NCBI GenBank assembly: GCA_002418985.1
Contig: DIFE01000125.1
Coordinates: forward strand, 9,016 to 50,315
Length of the DNA: 41,300 nucleotides
Source of the DNA: Deltaproteobacteria bacterium UBA5756
GTDB taxonomy: Bacteria; Desulfobacterota; Syntrophorhabdia; Syntrophorhabdales; Syntrophorhabdaceae
Direction of reading: 5' to 3'
Part shown: positions 7,043 to 15,662 of the stretch, piece by piece
Position numbering within the stretch: position 1 is the stretch's first letter
Layout: each line of letters starts with the position of its first letter
Translations under genes and position numbers: made by a program
The notes under the pieces: model-generated
What the model was told of the DNA's origin: nothing
Databases searched by the model: none
The model's input: the letters and a program-made list of their open reading frames with translations, nothing else

Positions 7043-8098
7043 ATGTCTTTTAAGGTTGACAACCGCGTCCCGCTAGTAGTAAGAACTACAGAAAAACTGG
7101 AATTTCCTCGTCACTATCTATTACGGGGGTTTGCGATTTATTTACAAGGTCCTTTCGTCCTGAACCTGGATCCCGCATTTGCAGAGGTGTTGGGAGTAAA
7201 GCTTTGGTTCTACGGACTTTCCTATGCGATCGGTTTTCTCGCCGTGTTCCTCTGGGTTATGCTGCGGCGGGGCTATCTCGGCATCTCTTCCAGGCAGGCA
7301 TGGGACTTTTCGCTTGTTTTCTCCCTGATGTCCCTCATAGTAGGACGCGCCTTTCAGATCTTTTTCTATGAATGGGAGTTGTTCCGCGGCAATTATCCCG
7401 AGATGATCGCTTACTGGCATGGAGGTTTGTCCTACTATGGCGTGATTCTGGGGGCTCTTTTCGGCCTGTTGCTCTTCTGCGTCGTCCACAAGAAGAAGTT
7501 CTTCCTCGTTGCCGATGAGATAGTCATACCGGTGGCCTTCTTATTGGCCTTGAGCAGCATAGGCAGTCATCTGAACGGAGAGGTCTACGGTTACGCAACG
7601 ACTGCCTGGTGGGGGGTGAAGTTTCCCCACGCACAGGGGTTCAGACACCCCGTGGCTCTCTATGACGCCGCCAGGTGTCTCGTCGTCATCATCTTTCTCA
7701 TCGCCGTGGCAAAAAAGGCGATACCGGGGCAGGGAAGGATGCTGGGTCATTTCATGTTCTGGTATGGCGTCCTGGGGTTCATTGTCAATTTTTTCCAGGA
7801 TCCCGGCACCATAATATTCCATCAAATCGGAATGGATCACGTTTCCAATGCCCTGGTGGCCATCGTCGGAATCCTGCTGATCGTGAGATCACCGGGAAAA
7901 ACCGTGAAAAAAAGCAACCACCTCAACACGCTCCACTTCGCTCCCGCTTCTCTTATTGCCAGGATGCCCGCCGGCCTGGATCACAGGGTTTGGTTCAGGA
8001 TAGGATTGTTCCTCCTGATTCTGCTCTTCTGCCTCATAATTCCCAGCGGGTCCAGTCAGGAGTGGTTCTACCATCTTTCGACTCAACAAGGGATTTGA
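7043..8098 (+). CDS. divergent Lgt-like prolipoprotein diacylglyceryl transferase homologue
   Basis: The 351-residue multi-pass membrane protein (about seven hydrophobic segments) matches Lgt in order: FYGLSYAIGF (57-66), HGGLSYYG with the key His126 (126-133), SSIGSHLNGEVYG (171-183) and RHPVALYD (201-208). Lgt transfers diacylglyceryl from phosphatidylglycerol to the lipobox cysteine. Here the normally invariant Arg of the GRIGNF.NGE motif is Ser172, and the protein has an extra C-terminal region with one more membrane segment (about 320-338). It may be a paralogue with altered substrate. GGGAGGGG precedes the ATG; the first 40 residues are not Lgt-like, so the start is uncertain. Confidence 0.75.
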   Translation: MSFKVDNRVPLVVRTTEKLEFPRHYLLRGFAIYLQGPFVLNLDPAFAEVLGVKLWFYGLSYAIGFLAVFLWVMLRRGYLGISSRQAWDFSLVFSLMSLIVGRAFQIFFYEWELFRGNYPEMIAYWHGGLSYYGVILGALFGLLLFCVVHKKKFFLVADEIVIPVAFLLALSSIGSHLNGEVYGYATTAWWGVKFPHAQGFRHPVALYDAARCLVVIIFLIAVAKKAIPGQGRMLGHFMFWYGVLGFIVNFFQDPGTIIFHQIGMDHVSNALVAIVGILLIVRSPGKTVKKSNHLNTLHFAPASLIARMPAGLDHRVWFRIGLFLLILLFCLIIPSGSSQEWFYHLSTQQGI

Positions 8099-8199
8099 AG
8101 AAAGAAAACAACCTGAATTATGCCCGATAACAGCCACAAAAAGGGGAAATACCGGGTACCGGCGCCGCTGGTCCGCTATTCGCAAGGCATTGAAAACAC

Positions 8200-8228
8200 T
8201 TGACTACCCGACATTCTTCTGTTACGAT
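8200..8228 (+). promoter_or_regulatory. promoter for carB
   Basis: TTGACT (8200-8205) and TACGAT (8223-8228) have an ideal 17-base spacer. Transcription would begin near 8235, downstream of the in-frame ATG at 8190, which supports the start at 8259. Confidence 0.55.
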
Positions 8229-8258
8229 GCAGAGCAAATCCGAAAGGAATTCCTCCCA

Positions 8259-11200
8259 ATGAAAAAGCCTCCCAAAATCAAAGGCATCGACAAGGTGCTC
8301 ATCATCGGTTCCGGCCCCATCATCATCGGCCAGGCATGTGAATTCGATTATTCCGGCACGCAGGCCTGCAAGGCCTTGAGGGCCGCCGGGTACAAGATCG
8401 TCCTCGTCAATTCCAATCCGGCTACGATCATGACGGACCCCGGCATGGCTGACAGGACATACGTGGAACCCTTGACCATCGATGTAATAGAAAAGATCAT
8501 AGAGAAGGAGAAACCTCAGGGACTCCTCCCCAATCTCGGCGGGCAGACCGGCCTCAACCTCGCCGCGGAGCTTTCACGCCGGGGCATACTTGAGAAACAC
8601 GGGGTCCGCATTATCGGCGTCCAGGCGGATGCCATCGAACGCGGCGAAGACCGCGACGAATTCAAGAAGACGATGCGGAAACTGGACATACCCATGCCCG
8701 AAAGCGCTCTTGCCTACTCAGCCGAAGAGGCCCTTGAGATCGCCGACCGACTGGGATATCCCGTCGTCATCCGCCCGGCCTATACGATGGGCGGCACCGG
8801 AGGCGGTATCGCCTTCAATAAGGAAGAGCTGAAGACCATAGCGGGAAGGGGCATCTCCGCCAGCATAATCGGACAAATCCTCATCGAGGAAGCCGTAGTA
8901 GGATGGGAAGAGCTAGAACTCGAGGTTGTCCGGGACTCGGAAAACAAGATGATCACCGTCTGCTTCATAGAAAATATCGATCCCATGGGCGTCCATACCG
9001 GTGATTCGTTCTGCTGTGCGCCGATGCTCACCATATCCGAGGACGTTCAGAAGAAGCTTCAGGATTATTCGTACCGTATCGTGGAGGCTATCCAGGTCAT
9101 CGGCGGTACCAACATCCAGTTCGCCCATAACCCTGACGACGGGCGCATCGTCGTCATCGAAATCAACCCGAGAACCTCCCGTTCGTCAGCGCTCGCATCG
9201 AAGGCAACGGGCTTTCCCATTGCCTTCATCTCGGCCAAACTGGCCGGCGGGTACACCCTGAAGGACATTCCCTACTATCGCGGAGCGGGACTTGATGAGT
9301 ACACCCCCTCGGGAGAGTACGTCGTCATCAAGTTTGCCCGGTGGGCTTTCGAGAAATTCAGCGAGGCGGAAGACAAATTGGGGACCCAGATGAAGGCCGT
9401 CGGCGAAGCCATGAGCATCGGCAAAACGTACAAAGAGGCCTTTCAGAAGGCGATCCGTTCGCTGGAGACAAAGCGTTACGGGCTTGGTTTCGCCAAGAAC
9501 TTCAACCAGTTGCCGCTTGATGACCTCATGCGCCTTCTCAACGAACCCTCCTCGGAGAGGCAGTTCATCATGTATGAGGCCCTCCGCAAGGGGGCTTCGA
9601 TCGATGAACTCTATGAAAAGACAAAGATCAAACGGTGGTTCATCGGGCAGATGAAGGAGATCCTGGACCTCGAGGAAGAGATCCTTCGCCACAAGGGCGG
9701 GGAACTTCCCGATAACCTTCTCATCAAGGCAAAAGAGGATGGTTTTTCCGACAGGTATCTCGCCATGCTTCTCGACGTCCCGGAAACCGGGATCAGGCTC
9801 AGAAGGTCCGCACTGGGAAAGAACGAAACCTGGTGCAAGGTGCCGGTCAGCGGCGCCGACGCGGCCTACTATTATTCGACGTACAACGCGCCTGACGAGG
9901 TTGCAGTAAGCGACCGCAAGAAAGTCATGATCCTCGGGGGCGGTCCCAATCGCATCGGTCAGGGCATAGAGTTCGACTACACCTGCGTCCATGCGGCTTT
10001 CACGCTTCGTGACGAGGGATACGAATCCATCATGGTCAACTGCAACCCCGAGACGGTTTCGACGGACTACGACACCTCGGATAAGCTCTACTTCGAACCC
10101 CTTACCGTCGAAGATGTCCTGAGTATTTACGGAAAGGAAAAACCCATCGGTGCCATCGTCCAGTTCGGCGGGCAAACTCCGCTCAATCTGGCACGGCAGC
10201 TCGAAGACGCCGGTGTAACGATACTCGGCACGTCTCCGGAAAGCATCGACCTCGCGGAAGACCGCAAACGATTCAGCCAGATCATCAAGAAGATCGGCAT
10301 TCCTCAACCCGAGAGCGGCACAGCCGTCGTCCTTGAGGAGGCCCTGGTGGTTGCCCGCGCGATAGGCTACCCCCTCATGGTCCGCCCGTCCTATGTTCTG
10401 GGCGGCAGGGGCATGGAGGTCGTCTACGATGACGAAATGCTCAAGGCCTACGTCAACGCTGCCGTGGATATCTCTCCCGGCAGACCCATCCTTATTGACA
10501 AGTTCCTGGAGAACGCCATAGAGGTCGAGGCAGACGCCATCTCCGACGGCGAGGACGCATTTGTGCCGTCCATTATGGAGCATATAGAGCTCGCCGGAGT
10601 TCACTCGGGCGACAGCGCCTGCGCCATTCCGCCAAGGACGTTGTCGGAGAAACACATGGCGACCATCAACGAATACACGAAAAGACTCGCCATCGAGCTC
10701 AATGTCGTGGGCCTCATGAACATCCAGTACGCCATAGCTGACGACAATGTGTATATCCTCGAGGCAAACCCCCGGGCAAGCAGGACCGTACCGCTGGTCT
10801 CCAAGGTGACCGGCGTGCAGATGGCGCGGATAGCGACGCAGCTCATGTTGGGGAAAAAGCTGAAAGACATGCATCTCACTCACAAGAAATATCCCCACGT
10901 GGGTGTTAAAGAGGCCGTATTCCCCTTCAACATGTTCCCCGAGGTAGACCCGACGCTGGGCCCGGAGATGAAATCGACAGGCGAGGTCCTGGGCATGGCA
11001 AATTCCTTCGGACTTGCATTCGCCAAGTCCCAGGCGGCCGCCGGCCAGAAGCTCCCCCAATCGGGCAACGTCCTGATCACCATTTTTGACAATGACAAGA
11101 AGGACATAGTCGACGTCGCTAAACAGCTCGTCAAGCTGGGATTCACCATCTTCGCCACCGAGGGCACCCACCGGTTCCTCGGCGAAAAAGGAGTCAAGAG

Positions 11201-11471
11201 CGAGCATATCAAGAAGGTGCATGAAGGCAGGCCCAACATAGTCGACGCCATCCACAACAAGGAGATCAACCTCATCATCAACACGCCCTCAGGCAAGAGC
11301 AGCAAATACGACGACTCCTATATCAGAAAGGCCGCCATCAAATACAAAATACCCTACATCACCACAACGGCCGCCGCCAGGGCAACTGCGGAAGGCATCA
11401 AGGCATCGCTGGCAGCCGGGGGCCAGATAAAGGTAAAATCGCTTCAGTCCTACCACAAAGCGATAAAATAG
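8259..11471 (+). CDS. carB: carbamoyl-phosphate synthase, large subunit
   Basis: CarB makes carbamoyl phosphate from bicarbonate, ATP and ammonia for pyrimidine and arginine synthesis. The 1070-residue product has the duplicated ATP-grasp halves, each with its signature (IGSGPIIIGQACEFDYSGTQ near the start; GGGPNRIGQGIEFDY near 565), then the C-terminal allosteric MGS-like domain (VAKQLVKLGFTIFATEGTHRFL). Length is typical. ATG 8259 is preferred over 8190: AAAGGA lies 10 bases upstream, and the predicted promoter lies between the two. carA is not adjacent, so the small subunit must be elsewhere. A hairpin terminator follows. Confidence 0.97.
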   Translation: MKKPPKIKGIDKVLIIGSGPIIIGQACEFDYSGTQACKALRAAGYKIVLVNSNPATIMTDPGMADRTYVEPLTIDVIEKIIEKEKPQGLLPNLGGQTGLNLAAELSRRGILEKHGVRIIGVQADAIERGEDRDEFKKTMRKLDIPMPESALAYSAEEALEIADRLGYPVVIRPAYTMGGTGGGIAFNKEELKTIAGRGISASIIGQILIEEAVVGWEELELEVVRDSENKMITVCFIENIDPMGVHTGDSFCCAPMLTISEDVQKKLQDYSYRIVEAIQVIGGTNIQFAHNPDDGRIVVIEINPRTSRSSALASKATGFPIAFISAKLAGGYTLKDIPYYRGAGLDEYTPSGEYVVIKFARWAFEKFSEAEDKLGTQMKAVGEAMSIGKTYKEAFQKAIRSLETKRYGLGFAKNFNQLPLDDLMRLLNEPSSERQFIMYEALRKGASIDELYEKTKIKRWFIGQMKEILDLEEEILRHKGGELPDNLLIKAKEDGFSDRYLAMLLDVPETGIRLRRSALGKNETWCKVPVSGADAAYYYSTYNAPDEVAVSDRKKVMILGGGPNRIGQGIEFDYTCVHAAFTLRDEGYESIMVNCNPETVSTDYDTSDKLYFEPLTVEDVLSIYGKEKPIGAIVQFGGQTPLNLARQLEDAGVTILGTSPESIDLAEDRKRFSQIIKKIGIPQPESGTAVVLEEALVVARAIGYPLMVRPSYVLGGRGMEVVYDDEMLKAYVNAAVDISPGRPILIDKFLENAIEVEADAISDGEDAFVPSIMEHIELAGVHSGDSACAIPPRTLSEKHMATINEYTKRLAIELNVVGLMNIQYAIADDNVYILEANPRASRTVPLVSKVTGVQMARIATQLMLGKKLKDMHLTHKKYPHVGVKEAVFPFNMFPEVDPTLGPEMKSTGEVLGMANSFGLAFAKSQAAAGQKLPQSGNVLITIFDNDKKDIVDVAKQLVKLGFTIFATEGTHRFLGEKGVKSEHIKKVHEGRPNIVDAIHNKEINLIINTPSGKSSKYDDSYIRKAAIKYKIPYITTTAAARATAEGIKASLAAGGQIKVKSLQSYHKAIK

Positions 11472-11488
11472 CACCAGAGAAAAAAAGG

Positions 11489-11540
11489 CAGCCTCTGTTC
11501 ATTCTTTCGGGATGCGCAGAGGCTGTTGCTTTCTTCTTAT
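11489..11540 (+). terminator. rho-independent terminator of carB
   Basis: CAGCCTCTG (11489-11497) pairs perfectly with CAGAGGCTG (11517-11525) across a 19-base loop. TTGCTTTCTTCTT follows. It lies 18 bases after the carB stop. Confidence 0.7.
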
Positions 11541-12075
11541 AGGGCCCACAGGACTTACAGGACCCATACGACCTGTTGTCCTGGCCTTTCTTCATTCTCC
11601 GATTATCTTTACAAGCACTCTCTTCTTTCTGCGCCCGTCGAATTCGCCGTAAAATATCTGCTCCCAGGGACCGAAATCGAGGCGACCCCGTGTCACGGCT
11701 ACGACTACCTCCCTGCCCATGATCTGGCGCTTCAGGTGGCCGTCGGCGTTATCTTCGCCAACGTTGTGTCTGTATCTGGAGACGGGTTCATGGGGGGCAA
11801 GCTTCTCGAGCCAGACGTCGAAATCATGGTGGAGACCCGCTTCGTCGTCATTTATAAAGACGGAGGCCGTAATGTGCATGGCGTTCACCAGGACGAGGCC
11901 TTCCGTGACCCCGCTTAGCCGCAGGCATTCTTCCACCTGAGGTGTTATATTGATGAAACCCCGTCTCGCCGGGACGTTGAACCAGAGTTCCTTTCGATAG
12001 CTTTTCAGGGATTAACCTCCATGCCTAAAAATAAGTCTCATAGAACATAATACGACTTATAGGACCTATGGGAAT
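11539..12075. repeat. GGTCCTATA-type short degenerate repeats flanking yjbQ
   Basis: Runs of about ten-base units built on GGACCTAT/GTCCTATAAG occur at about 11539-11577 (AGGGCCCACAGGACTTACAG...) and 12034-12075 (CATAATACGACTTATAGGAC...). The same unit forms the inverted repeat at 25713-25764. They lie only in intergenic DNA. Confidence 0.55.
11592..12008 (-). CDS. yjbQ: YjbQ/UPF0047 family protein with a CTG start codon
   Basis: The C-terminal part is unmistakable UPF0047 (NAMHITASVFINDDEAGLHHD ... RQIMGREVVV ... FGPWEQIFYGEFDGR). Members have been linked to thiamin phosphate synthase-like activity. The first ATG/GTG gives only 114 residues (11936) and removes the conserved N-terminal strand. 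The frame stays open 24 codons further, reading KSYRKELWFNVPARRGFINI, which is what I recall as the usual N-terminus of this family. That extension is bounded by TAA and offers only CTG (12006-12008) as start, with GGAGG seven bases upstream. I therefore take CTG as the start (138 residues). Confidence 0.85.
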   Translation of the reverse strand: MKSYRKELWFNVPARRGFINITPQVEECLRLSGVTEGLVLVNAMHITASVFINDDEAGLHHDFDVWLEKLAPHEPVSRYRHNVGEDNADGHLKRQIMGREVVVAVTRGRLDFGPWEQIFYGEFDGRRKKRVLVKIIGE

Positions 12076-12626
12076 TATCCTTTTTTCGCTGTCGCGCACT
12101 CATTCTCAAGGTATTCGTATATCTCGCTGAGGTCGGTGAATAAAGGATGGTCTTCGGTTTCGTTCCAGGGGTTTTTGAGGCCCGCGCGGACTATTCCTGC
12201 CTGCCTCGCCTTTTCCAGGGTCATGGGGCTGTCATCGACGATGGCCCAGCAGTCATCGAAAAGGACCGTTTTATCATAGCTCAGGTGGATCTCGTCAAAG
12301 GGCAGATCGTGTTTGTTCAGCCACCTGTGCGTCGAGGCGAGGGTCTCCTTTTCGCGGTGGCTGGCGATTACGATGTAGAATTTTTTCTGCCGCAGCCGTT
12401 CAAGAAAATCGCGGGATTCCCTGTAGGGTTCGAAGGTGTCCTGTTCCATGTGAACATCCCTTATGATGCGGTAGAGCCTCTCGGCGGGGATCAATCCCTT
12501 CCAGAAATTCCAGGTGCGCCACTGGGAATGGTGGGGAAAATCAGGGCTCGCTTCGTGCAGCCGTTCGTAAAGCACGGGCGCAAGATCCCATAATGTGTTG
12601 TCGATATCGACGACGATTCTTCTCAT
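12075..12626 (-). CDS. HAD-superfamily 5'-nucleotidase-like phosphatase
   Basis: The 183-residue cytoplasmic protein has HAD motif I DIDNT (Asp7, Asp9), motif II IVIAS (about residues 89-93), and motif III/IV around FDDCWAIVDDSP (Asp-Asp metal ligands). The cap between motifs I and II is small and helical, as in the 5'(3')-deoxyribonucleotidase (NT5C) branch. The likely reaction is dephosphorylation of a nucleotide or similar small phosphate ester; the substrate is not readable. It is separated from yjbQ by a short gap holding copies of a GGACCTAT-type repeat. Confidence 0.8.
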   Translation of the reverse strand: MRRIVVDIDNTLWDLAPVLYERLHEASPDFPHHSQWRTWNFWKGLIPAERLYRIIRDVHMEQDTFEPYRESRDFLERLRQKKFYIVIASHREKETLASTHRWLNKHDLPFDEIHLSYDKTVLFDDCWAIVDDSPMTLEKARQAGIVRAGLKNPWNETEDHPLFTDLSEIYEYLENECATAKKG

Positions 12627-12779
12627 GATCGCTCATTATACCACATTACCGGTTACACCCTCAACGAAGGACGGGAATGACGAATAACGGGTGGTGTAAT
12701 GCGAAAAGATGGAAGATCATAACCTCTCTACCGGCGAGCTCTTCTCTGACCCCGGTCCCCGAACTCTTGACGCTTGTGT

Positions 12780-12817
12780 AAGAAGAAGGGGAAGGCTTTC
12801 TCCTTCCCCTTCTTCTT
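12780..12817 (-). terminator. long perfect hairpin after the lysine-rich exported protein gene
   Basis: AAGAAGAAGGGGAAGG (12780-12795) and its exact complement (12802-12817) form a 16-bp stem with a six-base loop, 36 bases past the stop of the minus-strand gene at 12854. The T residues lie inside the right arm as TTCTTCTT. Confidence 0.65.
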
Positions 12818-12853
12818 GAAACACTTTTTCGGGTTTTCCGGTTGTTGGCTTGC

Positions 12854-13111
12854 CTATTTTGTTTCTGCAGGCTTCTCCGCCGCGGGAGCGCCTTCGGCTT
12901 TTTTCTTCGACTTCTTGGTTTTCTTTACTTTCTTGTCTTTCTTTTCCTTCTTTACGTCGGCAGGTTTTTCAGCCGGCGCCTCTACCTTCGCTGCGGGGGT
13001 TGCAGGCGTTGCCGGTGTTGCAGGTGTTGCCTTCTTGTCCTGTGCAAATCCCGTGAACGCAAAGGAAAGACCGATCACTACTGCGAAGAACAATACCATT
13101 GCTTTCTTCAT
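12854..13111 (-). CDS. small exported lysine/alanine/proline-rich protein
   Basis: The 85-residue protein has a classic signal peptide (KKA, then a hydrophobic core to about residue 23, cleavage after FAQ or FA). Three TPA repeats (ATPATPATPA) follow, then a highly basic tail (about 17 Lys between residues 50 and 73) ending in an A/E/P-rich segment. GAGGAGGTGAAAAAGT precedes the ATG. No enzyme fold is possible in such low-complexity sequence; it may bind anionic envelope polymers or nucleic acid, or be a structural spacer. Function unknown; the gene is supported by signal peptide, binding site and terminator. Confidence 0.75.
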   Translation of the reverse strand: MKKAMVLFFAVVIGLSFAFTGFAQDKKATPATPATPATPAAKVEAPAEKPADVKKEKKDKKVKKTKKSKKKAEGAPAAEKPAETK

Positions 13112-13269
13112 ACTTTTTCACCTCCTCAGTTTTTATTGAAATCATGACAGCTGGAAAGCATATTAAACCAGTCGAAAAAGAAAAGATAGAAAAAAATGGG
13201 GCTCAGAAGGAATGAATCAGGATTCACAAAATAACTTCTTCCCGGACCAATGGAGACACCGGACAGGCT

Positions 13270-13809
13270 CTATCCTGCCTTTTCCATTTTCCGTTCCCCG
13301 CCCTCGATGCACCTCGCGTACGTATCCCGAATCCTGTTTCGAATCTTCAGAACCATGACATGGGAGATCCCAAGCCGCGCCCCGACCTCTCTGACGGAAA
13401 GGTCTTCCATGAGGAGTTTCAGAACCTGCAGGTCTCTGTCAGAGGCGCACGCATCCCTGATCGCCTGGAGTTTGAGTTTTTGTTCAAGCCGCGCAAAAGA
13501 TGACGATTCGTCGGAGGGGATGATCTCTTCCCAGGAAGTTCCGTCTTCACCCACCGGCTCGCTGAGGCTGATAAAAATGGCATTTTCACGGACCTTCCGG
13601 AGATGGTTTTTCAGGTGGTAGTAACAGCCCTGAAGGATGTAACTGTCTGTCTTGTCATCTATCGAACCCTGGCGGAAGGCTCCCCAGAGATGGCTTAAGG
13701 CCTCCTGATAGAGGTCTTCCTCGTCGAAATATGAATGATGGCCGTTTAGTCTCTTCGTTATCCTCTTCAATGTCGGTGAGAGCCGTTTTACCATAAACTC
13801 AAATTTCAT
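13270..13809 (-). CDS. sigma-70 family RNA polymerase sigma factor-like protein
   Basis: The 179-residue product has a region 2-like helix set (YFDEEDLYQEALSHLWGAF ... GCYYHLKNHLRKVREN, about 27-75). After a linker it has a region 4-type helix-turn-helix (LKLLMEDLSVREVGARLGISHVMVLKIRNRIRD, about 132-165). It is therefore a small alternative sigma factor or sigma-like activator. Its ATG overlaps the nadE stop (ATGA), with AAGGG seven bases upstream, so it is coupled to nadE. The frame is open far upstream inside nadE, but that part is a shadow. No anti-sigma gene is adjacent. Confidence 0.78.
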   Translation of the reverse strand: MKFEFMVKRLSPTLKRITKRLNGHHSYFDEEDLYQEALSHLWGAFRQGSIDDKTDSYILQGCYYHLKNHLRKVRENAIFISLSEPVGEDGTSWEEIIPSDESSSFARLEQKLKLQAIRDACASDRDLQVLKLLMEDLSVREVGARLGISHVMVLKIRNRIRDTYARCIEGGERKMEKAG

Positions 13810-15515
13810 TGTGAACCCTTGTATTTGTTCGTAATGGGCATTCTCCTGTCTTTGCCGAATGCCTTGGGGGTGATCTTGATCCCCGGTGGAGACTGACGGC
13901 GCTTGTATTCGCTCAGATCGACCATCCTGAGCACGCGGGTGATCTCTTCCGGAGGCATGTTCGGGAAATCCAGGGCCGTTGGCTCCTTGTCTTCTTCGAC
14001 ATAGCTTTTCAACACCTGATCGAGATGGTCGTAGGGAGGGAGCGTATCGCGGTCTTTCTGGTCCGCTTTCAGTTCGGCAGTCGGTTCCTTTGTGATTATC
14101 CTTTCGGGGATAACACTGCCTGAGGTATTGCGCCAGACGCAGAGCTGATATACGAGGGTTTTCGGAACGTCCTTGATGACCGCAAAGCCTCCGGCCATGT
14201 CTCCGTAGAGCGTCGCGTAGCCCACACTCATTTCGGACTTGTTGCCCGTTGTCAGGACAATCCATCCGAACTTGTTTGACAGGGCCATGAGAATATTGCC
14301 GCGAATGCGGGCCTGGAGGTTCTCCTCGGTAACATCCTCCCTGAGACCGGCGAAGAGCTTCTCAAGGCTGCTGCGGTACGCCTCAAGTATGCCGTCTATG
14401 GGCACTTCGATGAGCCTGGTCCCAAAATTCTGCGCAAGCTCGCGGGCATCCTCGGTGGATTCCCGGGACGTGAATTTCGACGGCATGAACACGCATACGA
14501 TATTATCCCTGCCCAGCGCGTCGGCTGCAAGCGCAGCCACCAGTGCGGAGTCGATCCCGCCCGACAGACCGATCACCGTCCCCTTGAAACCGTTTTTCTT
14601 CACATAATCGTGAAGGCCCAGCTTCAATGCCTCGTAAACCTCGTGAACGGGTTCAAGGCGCCGGACGGGATTTATGGCGAGCGGCTTTCTGTCCTCAGGG
14701 TAAATCCGGCCGGTCCGTGCCGTGATGGTTATGACCTGTCTGCCTTCCCCGGTTGCCGGGGTCCTCTTTACAAGCTCTTTTTCCGGAATATCGACAACGA
14801 GAAGATCTTCCTGGAAGGCCTTCGCGCACGCCGTGACATTACCGGATTTGTCCATGAGAAAGCTTTGTCCGTCAAAGACCAGCTCGTCCTGACCGCCCAC
14901 AAGGTTCGTGTGGGCCACCCATACCCGATTTTCCCTGACCCTGCGTCTGACAACATCTTCACGGACATATATCTTCCCGGCGTGGTACGGCGAGGCGTTT
15001 ATATTGAAGATAAGTCCTGCGCCAAGGCCGGCCATCGCGGACAACGGGCCTTCCTTGAACCATACGTCCTCGCATATGCCGATGCCGAAGAGAACATTCC
15101 CGAAACGGAAAACCCGTGGTTTCCCGCCGGGGAGAAAATACCTTTTTTCATCAAAAACACCGTAGTTGGGGAGCAGTTCCTTGCGATAGATACCGCGTAT
15201 CTTTCGTTTATAAATGACGGCGGCGGCGTTGTAAAGACCGGCGGAAGAGCGGTCAACGAAACCGACGATTGTGGCCGGCTTGTCGATCCGTTGCGCCAGA
15301 TCGTTGACCACACTGATGTTCATATCGATAAAGCCCTGTTTCAGGAGGAGATCCTCGGGCGGATAACCCGTTATAACAAGCTCCGGCAGCGCAAGGATGT
15401 CGACAGTCTCGGCCTGCGCGCGTTCAACCCACGTGATGACCTTTTCGGCGTTGCCCTTCAAGTCTCCTACGGTTGCGTTAATTTGTCCCATGCCGATCCT
15501 TAACATTTTCTTCAT
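13806..15515 (-). CDS. nadE: glutamine-dependent NAD+ synthetase
   Basis: This enzyme makes NAD+ from deamido-NAD+, ATP and glutamine. The 569-residue protein fuses an N-terminal nitrilase-type glutaminase domain to the C-terminal synthetase. The glutaminase triad is Glu in PELVITGYPPEDLL, Lys in YRKELLPNYGVFDEKRYF and Cys in GIGICEDVW. The synthetase has the PP-loop GLSGGIDSALVAALAADALG and the KSEMSVGYATLYGDMAGGF block. ATG 15515 is chosen over the open frame to 15554 because GAGGAG lies 11 bases upstream; ATG 15506 is a further option. It is coupled to the downstream sigma-like gene. Confidence 0.95.
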   Translation of the reverse strand: MKKMLRIGMGQINATVGDLKGNAEKVITWVERAQAETVDILALPELVITGYPPEDLLLKQGFIDMNISVVNDLAQRIDKPATIVGFVDRSSAGLYNAAAVIYKRKIRGIYRKELLPNYGVFDEKRYFLPGGKPRVFRFGNVLFGIGICEDVWFKEGPLSAMAGLGAGLIFNINASPYHAGKIYVREDVVRRRVRENRVWVAHTNLVGGQDELVFDGQSFLMDKSGNVTACAKAFQEDLLVVDIPEKELVKRTPATGEGRQVITITARTGRIYPEDRKPLAINPVRRLEPVHEVYEALKLGLHDYVKKNGFKGTVIGLSGGIDSALVAALAADALGRDNIVCVFMPSKFTSRESTEDARELAQNFGTRLIEVPIDGILEAYRSSLEKLFAGLREDVTEENLQARIRGNILMALSNKFGWIVLTTGNKSEMSVGYATLYGDMAGGFAVIKDVPKTLVYQLCVWRNTSGSVIPERIITKEPTAELKADQKDRDTLPPYDHLDQVLKSYVEEDKEPTALDFPNMPPEEITRVLRMVDLSEYKRRQSPPGIKITPKAFGKDRRMPITNKYKGSQ

Positions 15516-15542
15516 ATGCTTTATCGCTCCTCGTAATATAAG

Positions 15543-15582
15543 AAGGGCGTCCAAAGCATTTTATAGCGCCCTGGACGCCCTT
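15543..15582 (-). terminator. hairpin between the GAF-ANTAR gene and nadE
   Basis: AAGGGCGTCC (15543-15552) and GGACGCCCTT (15573-15582) form a perfect 10-bp stem with a 20-base loop. On the minus strand it is followed by CTTATATTA rather than a clean T-run. It may be an attenuator rather than a full terminator, since nadE starts 28 bases further on. Confidence 0.6.
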
Positions 15583-15662
15583 GTCCGTGCATATTCATTT
15601 TTAGCGGCCCTGCTAAAAACCCGTTTAACCTGCCAATATGTTAGTTTTTCAGCTCACCTTTG

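Noticed and set aside
9186..11255. 689-codon minus-strand frame opposite carB
   Set aside because: carB is complete on the plus strand with all motifs; the antisense frame is a codon-bias shadow.
13810..14265. Extended N-terminus of the sigma-like protein
   Set aside because: The extension lies wholly inside nadE in another frame; ATG 13809 with AAGGG upstream gives a protein of normal sigma layout.
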